DNA of 64,000 bases from CAVPMW01 sp963706515 (GTDB taxonomy: Bacteria; Chloroflexota; Anaerolineae; Anaerolineales; UBA4823), in NCBI GenBank assembly GCA_963706515.1, contig CAVPMW010000015.1, positions 124,001 through 188,000 on the forward strand. The letters run 5' to 3'. The translations under genes were made by a program, and so were the position numbers. Shown here one piece after another: positions 1 through 9,508 of the stretch; the first letter of the stretch is position 1; the number at the start of each line of letters is the position of its first letter. Under the pieces are notes generated by a model. The model was not told where the DNA came from and did not search any database. It was given only the letters and a program-made list of their open reading frames with translations.

Positions 1-1473
1 CAAAATCGATCTGACCGTCCACCCTGAGCGCGCGGCAGCGCAGCCTGCAGCGCGTGCGCGAGCGCAATATCATCATCCCAACCTTTGCCCAGATGAAAAA
101 CCCGCACTCCGCTCCCGGCCGAAGTCCAGGCGCAATTGGGCAGCTACCGGCTTGTGGGACGTGAACCCGCGCAACCTGTTCCGCATCACCTGGAAGAACG
201 AGCCTGTCGCCTCAGGGCGGCGGTTTTGGCGGCGTGAATTACATCGAGTTGCCCACCAGCCTGACCGGCAGCGCCGGCGCGCATTATCGCCCTGATCGGC
301 AAATGGTTCCCCACCGGCGCGCATAAAGTCGGCGCGGCCTTCGGCTGCCTGGTCCCGCGCCTGGTGACCGGCCAGTTCGACCCGACCACCCAGAAAGCTG
401 TCTGGCCTTCCACCGGCAACTTCTGCCGCGGCGGCGCCTACGATTCGGCCCTGCTGGCCTGCCAGTCGATCGCCATCCTGCCCGAAGGGATGAGCCGCGA
501 GCGCTTCGAGTGGCTCTCCAAGATCGCCGGCGAGGTGATCGCCACCCCGGGCAGCGAATCGAACGTCAAAGAAATCTTCGACAAGTGCTGGGAGCTGCGC
601 AAATCCGGCCAGGACCTGATGATCTTCAACCAGTTCGAGGAGTTTGGCAACTACCTGTGGCATTACGAGGTCACCGGGCATGCCATGGAAGAAGTCGTTG
701 AGCAGGTCGCTGGGCCCGCGCGATCGCTACCGCGGCATGGCCTCCGCCACCGGTTCAGCCGGCACGATTGCCAGCGGCGATTACATGAAGCAGCTCTTCC
801 CGGCCAGCAAGATCGTCGCCAGCGAGGCGCTGCAGTGCCCCACCCTGCTGGAGAACGGCTTTGGCGCGCACCGCATCGAAGGCATCGGCGACAAGCACGT
901 GCCCTGGATCCACAACGTCAAGAACACCGATGTGGTGGTTGCCATCGACGATAACGCCGTGGTCAACCTCGCGCGCCTGTTCAACGAGCCGGCCGGGCGC
1001 GCATACCTGGTCCAGAAAGGGCGTTCCAGAAGCGATCGTCAGCCAGCTGGACCTGCTGGGTTTTTCGGGCATCTCCAATGTGCTTTCGGCGATCAAATTC
1101 GCCAAGTATTACGAGTTGGGCGAGAACGATATCGTCCTGACCGTCCTGACCGATTCGATGGAGCTGTACGGCAGCCGCCTGAAGGAAATGCACGCCGAAT
1201 TCGGCGAGTATACCGAGGCGGATGCCGCGGCTCACTTCGCCCACTACCTGCACGGGCAGTCCACCGATAACCTGCTCGAGCTGTCCTACGCCGACCGCCG
1301 CCGGGTTCACAACCTGAAATACTTCACCTGGGTCGAGCAGCAGGGCAAGACCTACGAGGAGATCCATGGCCCAGTGGTACGACCCGGATTATTGGACGGG
1401 TTTCCAGGCGCAGGCAGCTGAGATCGACGAGCTGATCACCGCCTTCAACTACGACGCCGGCTTCGGTCGCTGA
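1..1473 (+). CDS. PLP-dependent cysteine synthase-like enzyme, 5'-partial, several frameshifts
   Basis: The start lies outside the window. Joined across at least four frame changes, the protein shows a GAHKVGAAF segment (near 325-350), whose lysine fits the Schiff-base residue of fold-type II PLP enzymes, followed by STGNFCRGGAYDSALLA, a glycine-rich phosphate-cup loop. The readable end is WYDPDYW through DAGFGR and a TGA at 1471-1473. These traits fit the PLP-dependent cysteine synthase family, which makes or breaks beta-substituted amino acids; the exact substrate is not visible. The frame passes roughly from frame 1 to 2 near 700, to 3 near 1020 and changes again near 1375. Retained motifs on both sides suggest indel errors more than decay. 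Its stop abuts the stop of the convergent gene on the other strand. Confidence 0.7.
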
Positions 1474-2192
1474 TCAATTACTTGCTGATAAATCAGCTGC
1501 AAAGATTTGATCCAGGAGATCCATTTCGCGCGAGTAGATTGCGTTCATGAATCCATCCACGTCGCGCAGATGCTTGAAAGCCAGGCAGCCTTTTTCCAGG
1601 AAATCGTGCAGCTCTTGCCAGCCTGCCCGGCGGGCAGGCTCGCCGCGGCGCGCAGGGTTGCGAGCACCAGCGGGTTGCGGGCGCCTGTGGCAACATGATA
1701 TCCGATAGCGACGACGCGCTCAATCTGCTCGCGGCGCTCGGCGTAGTTATCACAGATCCGGTATGCCTGGGCGTATTCCTCTGCGGTAATCTGGTCGACC
1801 ACGCCGAGCTGGTCGACCAGCACTTCCAGCAGCTCGGCGTCCAGGCGAGAGGTTAACTGGTTGAGCTCGACCACTTCTTTCACCAGCCAGAGCATGGGCT
1901 CGGGTATAAAACGCTGCAGCAGGTTGTAAAAACGCTCTGCATCGTGGTCGCGCTGGCTGAAGTCCTTGGGTGCGTAGATCTCGTTTTGGAAGAAATTACA
2001 GGCGGGTGCGTTCTGCGGATTGCTTAAAAAGTCCGCGTAGGTGAGCCTCAGGCGGTCTGACTGCCAGGTACGCAGTAAAGCCATCTGGGGCGAGAGGCCG
2101 GTCGTCGCCACCGTTTCCCGGTGCAGCTCGCGATCCTTGCCTAACCGGCGGAGCAGCCGGACGGCAGTCGAAGGTTGGACTTGCTCAGCCAT
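1474..2192 (-). CDS. FFLEELY-motif family protein, frame broken by a 17-bp palindrome
   Basis: From ATG 2192 the protein contains ACNFFQNEIYAPKDFSQRD, matching the FFLEELY-type signature (a block ending in YGPKDFxxRD) of a conserved bacterial family of about 220 residues with unknown role. The first frame runs to 1545, but after ATLRAAAS it is disturbed: the natural continuation WQELHDFLEKG through LSASN is in another frame and ends at 1474. Removing exactly 17 bases (ctgcccgccgggcaggc on the minus strand, about 1622-1639) rejoins the two parts as AAAS-WQELHDF. The gene therefore looks interrupted by a small palindromic insertion. No signal peptide or membrane segment is seen. It converges on the PLP enzyme with no gap. 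Confidence 0.72.
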
Positions 2193-2495
2193 CGCGGATA
2201 AACTCCTCTACAGTAAAAATCATACCATATTCTATAGGATTGCTCAAATAAAAGCTGTATGGGATTTACCGCGTGATGGTCCGAAATTCTATAGACCCGG
2301 AACTTAGCAAACCGCAATAAGTATTTTATGTACATTGGAGCATAAAATGGCGGTTTGCCCCAGTGATTGGCCGTCTGGGTGTCAATTTTTGTAAAAATAC
2401 TTTCGGCCAATCACATTGTTGGCAGTTTTGTCCTCTGGTGGTAGACTAGCTCCAGGAACCCGGCCTGACTGAGCGCCTGCCGGCGATGCTGATCG
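2193..2495. other. Structured, AT-rich intergenic region with two inverted repeats
   Basis: This gap separates two divergently transcribed genes. It holds a compound stem-loop: outer arms at 2307-2315 and 2350-2358 (gcaaaccgc/gcggtttgc), inner arms at 2323-2330 and 2341-2348 (attttatg/cataaaat), loop about 10 nt. A second inverted repeat has arms at 2363-2373 and 2404-2414 (gtgattggccg/cggccaatcac). No convincing gene lies here. It may carry promoters or operators for both flanking genes. Confidence 0.6.
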
Positions 2496-3107
2496 ATGAC
2501 CATCCTGCCGCCTCCTACCGCATTAATCCTCGTAGCCGTCATGCGCGACCCGCGCGACCTGGAAATAGCCCGGCTGCTGGGCTGGTATCGCATCCCGTTC
2601 CATTCCGCACCAAAAGTGATTGCAGTCGATTACCTCGCCTTTTACCAAACCTCCGCCTTCGGTGAAGAGAAATGGCGCATCCAGCTCCTGGCTCCAGTGG
2701 TGGGGCATGAGCTGACCACCCGTGCGGAGCTTCTGAAAGATGAGCCCGATCACCCTCACGCCGGGCAGGAGTACTATAAGGTTCAGCTCGGTCCATTGAT
2801 CCCTCTTCCCGAACCCATCCTCTCCGAGCATTGGCACCGCATTACATTCTTTTATACGACCGGTGAATATCTCGAGCGCGCCAGGGATATGGCAGATTTG
2901 ATCGTCCAATCTGACGAGCGTCTGGTCCTCTGGCAGGCGTTGCGCGAACGCGCCAGCCAACACCAGATATATCAGCAAAATTCCCAATCTCTTCCTTCAG
3001 CGGATCTCGACCCCGCTCTGCTCGCCTTGCTCCTGGGGATCAGCGAGCTGACCGTGGACTATGCGATTTCCGATCCCCACGATCAGCCATCTCGTGCAAA
3101 GAGCTGA
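2496..3107 (+). CDS. Conserved hypothetical protein
   Basis: A 203-residue soluble protein with no signal peptide or transmembrane segment. The N-terminus ILVAVMRDPRDLEIARLLGWYRIPF gives an amphipathic, slightly basic lead, then a beta-rich centre (VIAVDYLAFYQTSAF, WRIQLLAPVVGHELTTRAELL) and an ITFFYTTGEYLERA segment. I do not recognise a named domain or catalytic motif. ATG 2496 is preferred because the segment before the internal MRDPRDL is hydrophobic and looks like a real first strand; ATG 2541 is the alternative. The next gene starts 13 bp after its stop, or overlaps it if the upstream ATG is used, so the two may be co-transcribed. Confidence 0.6.
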   Translation: MTILPPPTALILVAVMRDPRDLEIARLLGWYRIPFHSAPKVIAVDYLAFYQTSAFGEEKWRIQLLAPVVGHELTTRAELLKDEPDHPHAGQEYYKVQLGPLIPLPEPILSEHWHRITFFYTTGEYLERARDMADLIVQSDERLVLWQALRERASQHQIYQQNSQSLPSADLDPALLALLLGISELTVDYAISDPHDQPSRAKS

Positions 3108-3120
3108 GCCAGGAGCCAGG

Positions 3121-4218
3121 TTGTCCAATAATCCTCGCGCTGACACACAAGACCCGAGCCACGCCGCGGGCGAGGCGGAAAGCAGTCCGCCGCCCGTTCA
3201 GGATGATCCGCACGTCTGGAGCTTCCGGGGTTACCAGCTCCGCCCGGGGGATTTCACCACTGCCATGGTGCATTTATTCCGGGCTGAGGTGAATCGCGCC
3301 AATGTCTGGCGACAGCGCCTCGACACGACGACCAACTGGGCGATCATCACCACCGGGGCTGTCATCACTATCGCCTTTGGCGCCTCTCCGGCGTCGCATA
3401 TGGTCGTCTTGCTCGACCTGCTCCTGGTGACCATATTCCTGTTCATCGAAGCTCGCCGCTACCGTTACTACGAGCTGTGGAGCTACCGCGTCCGCTTGAT
3501 GGAAACGGACTTCTTCGCCAGTATGCTGGTGCCGCCCTTTCACCCTGCTTCCGACTGGGCTGAATCGCTGGCAGAAAGCCTGCTCCATCCTCGTTTTCCG
3601 ATTTCGATGTGGGAAGCGCTCGGGCGGAGGCTGCGCCGCAATTACCTGGCAATCTATGCCATCATCCTGCTGGCCTGGATTACCAAGCTGTTGTTCCAGC
3701 CCACGATGGCGACCTCACTGGGAAACCTGGTCTCACGCGCCTCCGTTGGGCCGCTGCCCGGTCAGCTGATTATTGGAGCCTTGCTGGTATCGGCGATCGT
3801 CGTCTTGATCTTCGGTTTTTTGAGCGCCGGCTTGCAGGACGCTCCAGGTGAGATTCTGCCGCGGTTTACCGGCGTTGCAGAAACGATCCTCAGCGGCACT
3901 TCCCATACCGCCCAGGAAAAAGATAATACCCATCCCTGGTATCGTCACACCCGCCGCCGCCAGCAGTACCTGACTTATATCATCACCGACCAGGCCCAGC
4001 CGGTCACCCAGCGCATCCTGGAGGACATGCAGCGCGGCGTGACCGCACTGTCTGGAACAGGCATGTATACCGGCAAGGCGCACTCGGTATTGATGATCGC
4101 CCTGACCACCACGGAAATCCCACAGCTGAAAGAGCTCGTCCGCAAGGCTGACCCGAACGCATTTATCATTGTTTCACCCGCACAGGAAGTTTTCGGTCGC
4201 GGTTTCGTCCCGCTTTGA
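3121..4218 (+). CDS. DUF2270 integral membrane protein with C-terminal DUF2179-like domain
   Basis: The N-terminal half has the DUF2270 hallmarks: FRGYQLRPGDFTTAMVHLFRAE, then LDTTTNWAI, two hydrophobic helices, and EARRYRYYELWSYRVRLMETDFFA, followed by two more membrane helices. The last 95 residues, from about YRHTRRRQQYLTYIITDQ to FGRGFVPL, resemble the DUF2179 (YitT C-terminal) fold with its GVTALSGTGMYTG segment. The role is unknown; DUF2179 modules are thought to be cytosolic ligand-binding tails. I choose TTG 3121 because an AGGAG lies about 6 nt upstream and the protein then does not overlap the preceding gene; ATG 3061 would add 20 residues and overlap it by 47 bp. Confidence 0.75.
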   Translation: MSNNPRADTQDPSHAAGEAESSPPPVQDDPHVWSFRGYQLRPGDFTTAMVHLFRAEVNRANVWRQRLDTTTNWAIITTGAVITIAFGASPASHMVVLLDLLLVTIFLFIEARRYRYYELWSYRVRLMETDFFASMLVPPFHPASDWAESLAESLLHPRFPISMWEALGRRLRRNYLAIYAIILLAWITKLLFQPTMATSLGNLVSRASVGPLPGQLIIGALLVSAIVVLIFGFLSAGLQDAPGEILPRFTGVAETILSGTSHTAQEKDNTHPWYRHTRRRQQYLTYIITDQAQPVTQRILEDMQRGVTALSGTGMYTGKAHSVLMIALTTTEIPQLKELVRKADPNAFIIVSPAQEVFGRGFVPL

Positions 4219-4252
4219 CCGTACTCGAGCTATAAGTGTAAAAGGATTCTGC

Positions 4253-5671
4253 ATGAGCCTCGTTATTCATTCTGGGACCATCATCACCGCCTCGGAAATC
4301 TTCCAGGCGGACATACGGATCGATGGTGAGAAGATCGTTGAGATTGCCACCGAAATTCACGATCCTGCCGCGCAGCGCTTGGATGCTGCGGGTCGGCTCA
4401 TCTTTCCCGGGGGGGTTGATCCTCACACTCATTTCGACTTACCCATGTTTGGAACGGTTTCCAGCGACGATCACTACACCGGGCACAAAGCGGCGGCGTT
4501 TGGGGGGACGACCACCGTGATCGACTTTGTACCGCAGGATAAAGCAACGCTGGCTGAATCCATCCGCGTCTGGCGGGATAAAGCTGACCCCAAGGCATCC
4601 ATCGACTTCAGCTTCCACATGAACATAACCCATTTGGATGCCGCCATCGAAGCAGAAATCCCGGGCTTGCCCGCGCTGGGGATCACCAGCCTTAAAGTGT
4701 TTACGGCTTACAATAACCGGCTGCGCCTGCAAGACAGCGAGATTTTCCGCGTGATGCGCCTTGCCCGTGAGCACGGCATGCTGACCATGCTGCACGCCGA
4801 GAACGGCGACGTGATTGACATCCTGGTAGCAGAGGCTCTGAAAGAGGGTCACACTGAGCCCCGCTGGCATGCCCTGACCCGCCCTGCCTGGGGCGCGGTA
4901 GAGGCCAGCTTGCGCGCAGCCTCGTTGGCAGCTCAGGCAGGCGCGCCTCTGTACATCGTGCACATGAACGCCGGCGGTGAAGTGGACATGCTCCAATACG
5001 CCCGGCAGCATGGGGTGGCTGTGCTGGGTGAGACCTGCCCCCAGTATTTGTTCTTTACCCTCAGCGAATTGGAGCGGGAGGATGGAGCCAAGTGGGTGTG
5101 CTCACCGCCCATGCGTAATCCGGAGGATAATGACCGCCTGTGGGAGGGGCTGGCGCAGGGAATCCTCCAGGTAGTTGGCACCGACCATTGCCCGTTCTTT
5201 TACGATGGCACCCAATCCATACTCTATGAAGGGAAGCCCGTAGCTATCCCCGGCAAAGAGCTGGGCAAGGACGATTTCACGAAAATCCCGAACGGCTTGC
5301 CAGCCGTCGGTGACCGTCTGCCGATCCTGTGGACTTATGGTGTGGGCGCGGGTCGTCTCACCCCCACCCAGTTCGTGGCTCTGACCAGCACAAACCCGGC
5401 GAAGATCTTTGGCCTGTACCCGCACAAAGGGGCCATCCTGCCTGGCGCAGACGCGGACCTGGTCATCTGGGACCCAGAGCGGCGGCTGACTTATGGCACA
5501 GCCCACGCCCAACATCGCAGCGACTATAATCTCTTCGAAGGCTGGGAGCTGGTCGGGTATCCGGAGCAGGTCTTCCTGCGCGGTCAGCTGATCGTGGATC
5601 ACGAAGCGTGGCTGGGAAAAGCCGGTATGGGGCGCTTCGTGGCGCGCCAATCGGGCAGCTATTCCCTTTAA
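4253..5671 (+). CDS. hydA: Dihydropyrimidinase / D-hydantoinase
   Basis: A 472-residue amidohydrolase of usual family length that opens cyclic amides (dihydropyrimidines or 5-substituted hydantoins). The binuclear metal site is complete: His58 and His60 in GGVDPHTHFD, the carboxylated Lys148 in SLKVFTAYN, His181 in HAEN, His237 in VHMNAGG and Asp311 in GTDHCPF. ATG 4253 is chosen because AAAGGA lies just upstream and the start MSLVIHSGTIIT gives the expected first strand; the frame is open further up but that part reads through the previous gene. No pyrimidine-catabolic partner (dihydropyrimidine dehydrogenase, ureidopropionase) lies beside it, so substrate is open: hydantoinase and dihydropyrimidinase cannot be told apart here. 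Confidence 0.92.
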   Translation: MSLVIHSGTIITASEIFQADIRIDGEKIVEIATEIHDPAAQRLDAAGRLIFPGGVDPHTHFDLPMFGTVSSDDHYTGHKAAAFGGTTTVIDFVPQDKATLAESIRVWRDKADPKASIDFSFHMNITHLDAAIEAEIPGLPALGITSLKVFTAYNNRLRLQDSEIFRVMRLAREHGMLTMLHAENGDVIDILVAEALKEGHTEPRWHALTRPAWGAVEASLRAASLAAQAGAPLYIVHMNAGGEVDMLQYARQHGVAVLGETCPQYLFFTLSELEREDGAKWVCSPPMRNPEDNDRLWEGLAQGILQVVGTDHCPFFYDGTQSILYEGKPVAIPGKELGKDDFTKIPNGLPAVGDRLPILWTYGVGAGRLTPTQFVALTSTNPAKIFGLYPHKGAILPGADADLVIWDPERRLTYGTAHAQHRSDYNLFEGWELVGYPEQVFLRGQLIVDHEAWLGKAGMGRFVARQSGSYSL

Positions 5672-5724
5672 GCTTTCCGGCGCAACGGGTGGCAGAGATA
5701 TTCAGGCGGGAAATTCACAGAAAA

Positions 5725-7210
5725 GTGAAAGCTTTCTCCAGCAAACGGCATAGAGACCGGCACAACAGATGGATCATCCTTCTGGTTGTCGCGCTGCTTC
5801 TGACCGGCTGCGCTCCTCTCCAGCCTACCTCGACCACGCTCCTTACTGCAACCCACCTCCCTTCTTCCACTTCAACTCTCGATCCTTCTACTGCCGCACC
5901 TGAACCTCCGCTCCCATCCGGATCGCCTTCTCCTGCACCGTTAAGAGCGACCGTAAATCCCCCTGCACAGAAGATCACCCTGTCGGACCAGCATCCCCGG
6001 TTGAGCAACGACCTGCTCTTGCTTTCCAAGGGTCAGCTTTCTCAATGGGATCACCAGGAGGAAACACTGCTGCCCCTCGTCAGCCAGGTGGTCTCGTACA
6101 CGTTGAGCGCCGATGGAACTACCGTTGCCCTCCTGCACAATAATGGGATGACTGGCAACGCCAGCGAGTTAAATGACCTGGAGCTGTTTGATTTAGCCAG
6201 CAAGAAGATCAAAATCCTGGTGAATCCGATTGCCCGCCTCCAAAAAATGGCCCTCTCTCCGGATGGGCGCTGGATCGGCTTGATCTTTGACGATAAAGAC
6301 GGCTCCATCCAATTACTCTCAACCCAAGGTGGTGAGCCAACCCCGGTCGGCGCCTGCCGCCAGGCACGAGGGAGCGCCATGTTCACGCCTGTTATGGTCA
6401 TCGGATTCCCGCAGCTTGCTGTGGAGCGACGATCGAGGGATTTGGGTAAGAACGATCAGCAGCTCCGAGCCAGCCCTGGCTATGCCGGCAAATGTGAAAA
6501 TCAACGATCCCAAGGGGAACGCCGCGGAGGTAACCCTGACCTACTCTCCCTACCGCTGGTCTCCCCAGGGACGCTTCCTGCTCACCCAGGTACAGCCCCA
6601 GGATTCGTCTATCCATTGGGTGGGAATTGTCGATACCCGCACGAACCGCCTGGGAATGATCCCGGGATCGTATGGCGCATCGATCGATTGTATCGCCTGG
6701 ACCTGGGATGGGAGCCTGCTCGTTCCACGCGCGCCTGAATCAAACCCACCTCAGCCCGCCCAGGTCGACCTGTGGGAGGTCCTGCCCACTCGCGAGGACC
6801 TGGTGCTGTTAGACCGCAGCTACCCACTGCCAGGAGAGGCGTTGAGTGGGACTGGCGCCGCGCTCGATCTGGTGCAGGATGTATTGCCATGCTGGTTTAA
6901 ACAAGCCAGCGACCAGGTCGTCCGTTCCGCAATCATTCAACAGCAGACAGGGAAAATCCTGGCGATCAGCGGTTGGCATCTGCGCTATGGGAGCCTGCCG
7001 GGTTCCCAGCCGCTAAACCTGGCTGCCGCCGACCCGCTCTGGGCGCCGGATGGCTCTTCGCTCTTGCTCGCTGAAAACCCGAGCCAGGCTGGAAATAATC
7101 GAATCCTCTATATCTCGCTGGACGATCACACACTCCAAGACCTGAGACCCGCCCTGGGGGAGGATGCATGCTGCTTTAACTGGATACCGCGACCGGGAAA
7201 CAGGTGGTAG
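5725..7210 (+). CDS. Lipoprotein with WD40/TolB-like beta-propeller repeats, one frameshift
   Basis: GTG 5725 gives a signal peptide WIILLVVALLLTGC with a clean lipobox (LTGC), so the protein should be lipidated and face outward. A Ser/Thr/Pro linker follows, then propeller-like repeats with blades such as SPDGRWIGLIFD, SSDSRSLLWSDDRGIW, SPQGRFLLTQ and APDGSSLLLAE. The frame changes by one base near 6360-6385 (from frame 1 to frame 2), after GACRQARG; both sides read well. The stop lies 3 bp before the start of an antiporter-like membrane subunit, so it probably belongs to that operon. Function is unknown; it could bind a ligand or partner protein. ATG 5608 is rejected because it lies inside the hydantoinase gene. 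Confidence 0.68.
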
Positions 7211-7213
7211 AGC

Positions 7214-8833
7214 ATGAGCGCCTACCAGCTCTTGATACCTTCCACGCTCTTTTTAGTAGTTGCCGCACTCATGCTGGTGCTGCACCAGGTCAGACCGGGA
7301 TTCAGGTACTTCTGGCTGCTGGCTGCTTTTGCCTTGTTAGTGGAGTGGACCTTGGTGCTGCTTATGAGGCTGTCCTTGCCCCTCGTGCTGAGGCTGCCTG
7401 CCTGGCAGCCGAGCGAGCTGTATCATGCCTCCCCTGCTTTGCTCCTGGATTCTATCTCCTGGGCGTTCGCTCTGGGAGTAACCACGCTCACCCTGGCAGC
7501 CATTTTCACCGATGTCGGTCGCTCGCCGGAAAACGGCTGGCTTTTTTGGACAGCCAGCCTGGCTTTCACTGGACTTGGCCTTTTTTCGATCCTGGCAGGC
7601 AACCTGCTCACCCTGCTGCTCGCCTGGGCGGCTTTCGACTTTTTCGAGCTGGTGCTGCTGCTCAGCTTGAGCCAGGAAAGCCAGACGCGCGGACGCGTCG
7701 TGGCTGCATTTGCAGCCCGCATCAGCGGGATCCTGCTGCTCGTGGCAGCCATATTAATCGCGAGCGCTCAAGGGGTTTCCTGGACCTTTGAGGTGCTCAC
7801 ACCGCAAATCAGCCTGATCCTGCTCATTGCCGCCATCCTGCGCTTGCTGGTATTTCCCCAACCAGCCTCTGCCTCCACCGGATCGTTCCCACTCAACAAA
7901 CTTACTACCCTTTTTAACTACCTATCAGCAGGGACCAGCCTGGTCCTGATCGCCCGCTGTGGCATTTCCGCGCTGCCGGTAAGCTCACCAACCTTACTGT
8001 CGCCAGCATTTATGCAGCCAGCATTTATGCTTCCAGCATTAATGCTGACAGCGTTGGCAGCCCTCTTAGCAGGCTTATCCTGGGCTGCTTCTTCAGACGA
8101 GCAAACCGGTCAGCCGTATTGGATATTTGGTATGGCCCTGCTTGCCCTGGCGGCATCGCTCCGCGCGCAACCTTCTGCGGCTTTGGCGTGGGGTATTGCC
8201 TGCCTTCTTTCGGGTGGCGCCCTCTCATTCTTTACCCTGCGGACACGCTACCTGCTGCTGATCCCCGCCTTGGGTCTGCTCGGCGCCAGCGCCCTCCCAC
8301 TGACCCCGGCCTGGCAAGGGGTCCGTCTCTACACACCCCCGTACTCGGTCGCGCTGGCTATCCTCTTGCTCGCCCAGGCACTTTTCCTGCTCGGATACAT
8401 ACGCCATGCCTTCCGCCAGCAGCCTGCTCCCCAGGGCACTGAGCGTTGGATCTGGTTGAACTACTCCTGGGGGTTGGCTTTCTTACCTCTGGCTGCATTC
8501 CTGATCCTGTGGCTGAGTGCGGCAAGCCCGCTTGCGCCTGGTTGGCCCGAATTGAAGGCTTCCTGGCCAGCATTTGTAGCCAGCGCCATAGCCGCCACCG
8601 GGGGCATTCTTTACTGGCGCGGGCTGCGCATCCCGAGACAAATAGCTGCTCCACTCAAAGGGCTGCCCAGCCTGGAATGGGTGCTGCGCCCGCTGGAGGG
8701 ACTGTTTGCATTATTTAGCAGGGTTACTACTTTTATCAACCTGATCCTGGAAGGCGAAGGCGGCGTTTTGTGGACCCTTCTGCTGTTGACCCTGCTGTTC
8801 ACTCTGTTGGCAACCCAAATCCGGGGAGGCTGA
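7214..8833 (+). CDS. Complex I/Mrp antiporter-like membrane subunit (NuoL/M-related)
   Basis: A 539-residue, almost wholly hydrophobic protein with about 14 predicted membrane helices. The order and spacing resemble proton-pumping antiporter-like subunits (NuoL/M/N, MrpA/D, HyfB/F): an early ALLLDSISWAFALGV segment, LLTLLLAWAAFDFFELVLLLS (helix 4-5 region, with an acidic residue inside the membrane) and FPLNKLTTLFNYLSAGT in the later half. It is divergent and the canonical lysine pattern is not clear. It starts 3 bp after the lipoprotein gene and is followed within 3 bp by the next membrane gene, so the set is one transcription unit. Ion specificity (proton or sodium) cannot be read from the sequence. 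Confidence 0.7.
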   Translation: MSAYQLLIPSTLFLVVAALMLVLHQVRPGFRYFWLLAAFALLVEWTLVLLMRLSLPLVLRLPAWQPSELYHASPALLLDSISWAFALGVTTLTLAAIFTDVGRSPENGWLFWTASLAFTGLGLFSILAGNLLTLLLAWAAFDFFELVLLLSLSQESQTRGRVVAAFAARISGILLLVAAILIASAQGVSWTFEVLTPQISLILLIAAILRLLVFPQPASASTGSFPLNKLTTLFNYLSAGTSLVLIARCGISALPVSSPTLLSPAFMQPAFMLPALMLTALAALLAGLSWAASSDEQTGQPYWIFGMALLALAASLRAQPSAALAWGIACLLSGGALSFFTLRTRYLLLIPALGLLGASALPLTPAWQGVRLYTPPYSVALAILLLAQALFLLGYIRHAFRQQPAPQGTERWIWLNYSWGLAFLPLAAFLILWLSAASPLAPGWPELKASWPAFVASAIAATGGILYWRGLRIPRQIAAPLKGLPSLEWVLRPLEGLFALFSRVTTFINLILEGEGGVLWTLLLLTLLFTLLATQIRGG

Positions 8834-8836
8834 TCT

Positions 8837-9508
8837 CTGAGCCCGGAAATCCTGACCCTGATCGGCATCCTGGTAATCATCCTGTCCGCGCTTATATTGC
8901 TGGCAAGCTTGAACTGGCGCGTGAGCCTCGCCGCGCTGGCATTCCAATACCTGGGCGCCTTCTTGGTGGTCAGTCAGGTGTGGCCGCTGCCGTTAGCGAC
9001 GGTAAAGCTGGTTACCGGATGGGTAGCTGTGTTCGTATTGGCGATCTCCATGACTAACCAGGTCGATATCCGCCGCCAAAGGAAGGCTGTGCCGACAGAT
9101 GCCCGGGGTCCTTCTCGGCTCCGCCTTCGCCAGCCAGGCGGTAGACCCTGGCAGCCCGACCTGCGTACTCTTACCGGTAGAGTATTTCGCCTGCTGACCG
9201 GATTCCTGGTTGGATTGGTGGTATTCTCCTTGGGCCCATTCGTCGCTCACCTGATCCCCGGCATCACCCTCGAGCAGGTATGGGGAGGGTTTTTCCTGAT
9301 CGGGATGGGTTTGCTGCAGTTAGGTTTCAGCGTCCAGCCGCTGCGCACGATCCTGGGTCTGCTGACCGTCCTGGCTGGATTTGAGCTGATTTATGCGGTC
9401 GTAGAATCCTCTACGCTGGTTGCCGGACTGTTGGGCGTAGTCAACCTGGGTCTGGCATTTACCTGTGCCTATTTGCTGATCGCGCCCGGCATGGAGGAAG
9501 CCGATTGA
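8837..9508 (+). CDS. NuoK/HyfE-like membrane subunit, probable CTG start
   Basis: About 223 residues with three N-terminal helices, a basic soluble loop (about residues 70-105, rich in Arg/Pro) and three C-terminal helices. Size and layout recall HyfE or fused NuoJ/K-type small subunits of complex-I-like antiporter complexes, though similarity is weak by eye. The reading frame is open from 8837 but no ATG, GTG or TTG occurs before TTG 8897; a GGGGAGG at 8823-8829 sits 7 nt before CTG 8837 and the helix begins there, so CTG is the likely start. Its stop overlaps the TTG start of the next gene (TTGA). Confidence 0.6.
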   Translation: MSPEILTLIGILVIILSALILLASLNWRVSLAALAFQYLGAFLVVSQVWPLPLATVKLVTGWVAVFVLAISMTNQVDIRRQRKAVPTDARGPSRLRLRQPGGRPWQPDLRTLTGRVFRLLTGFLVGLVVFSLGPFVAHLIPGITLEQVWGGFFLIGMGLLQLGFSVQPLRTILGLLTVLAGFELIYAVVESSTLVAGLLGVVNLGLAFTCAYLLIAPGMEEAD

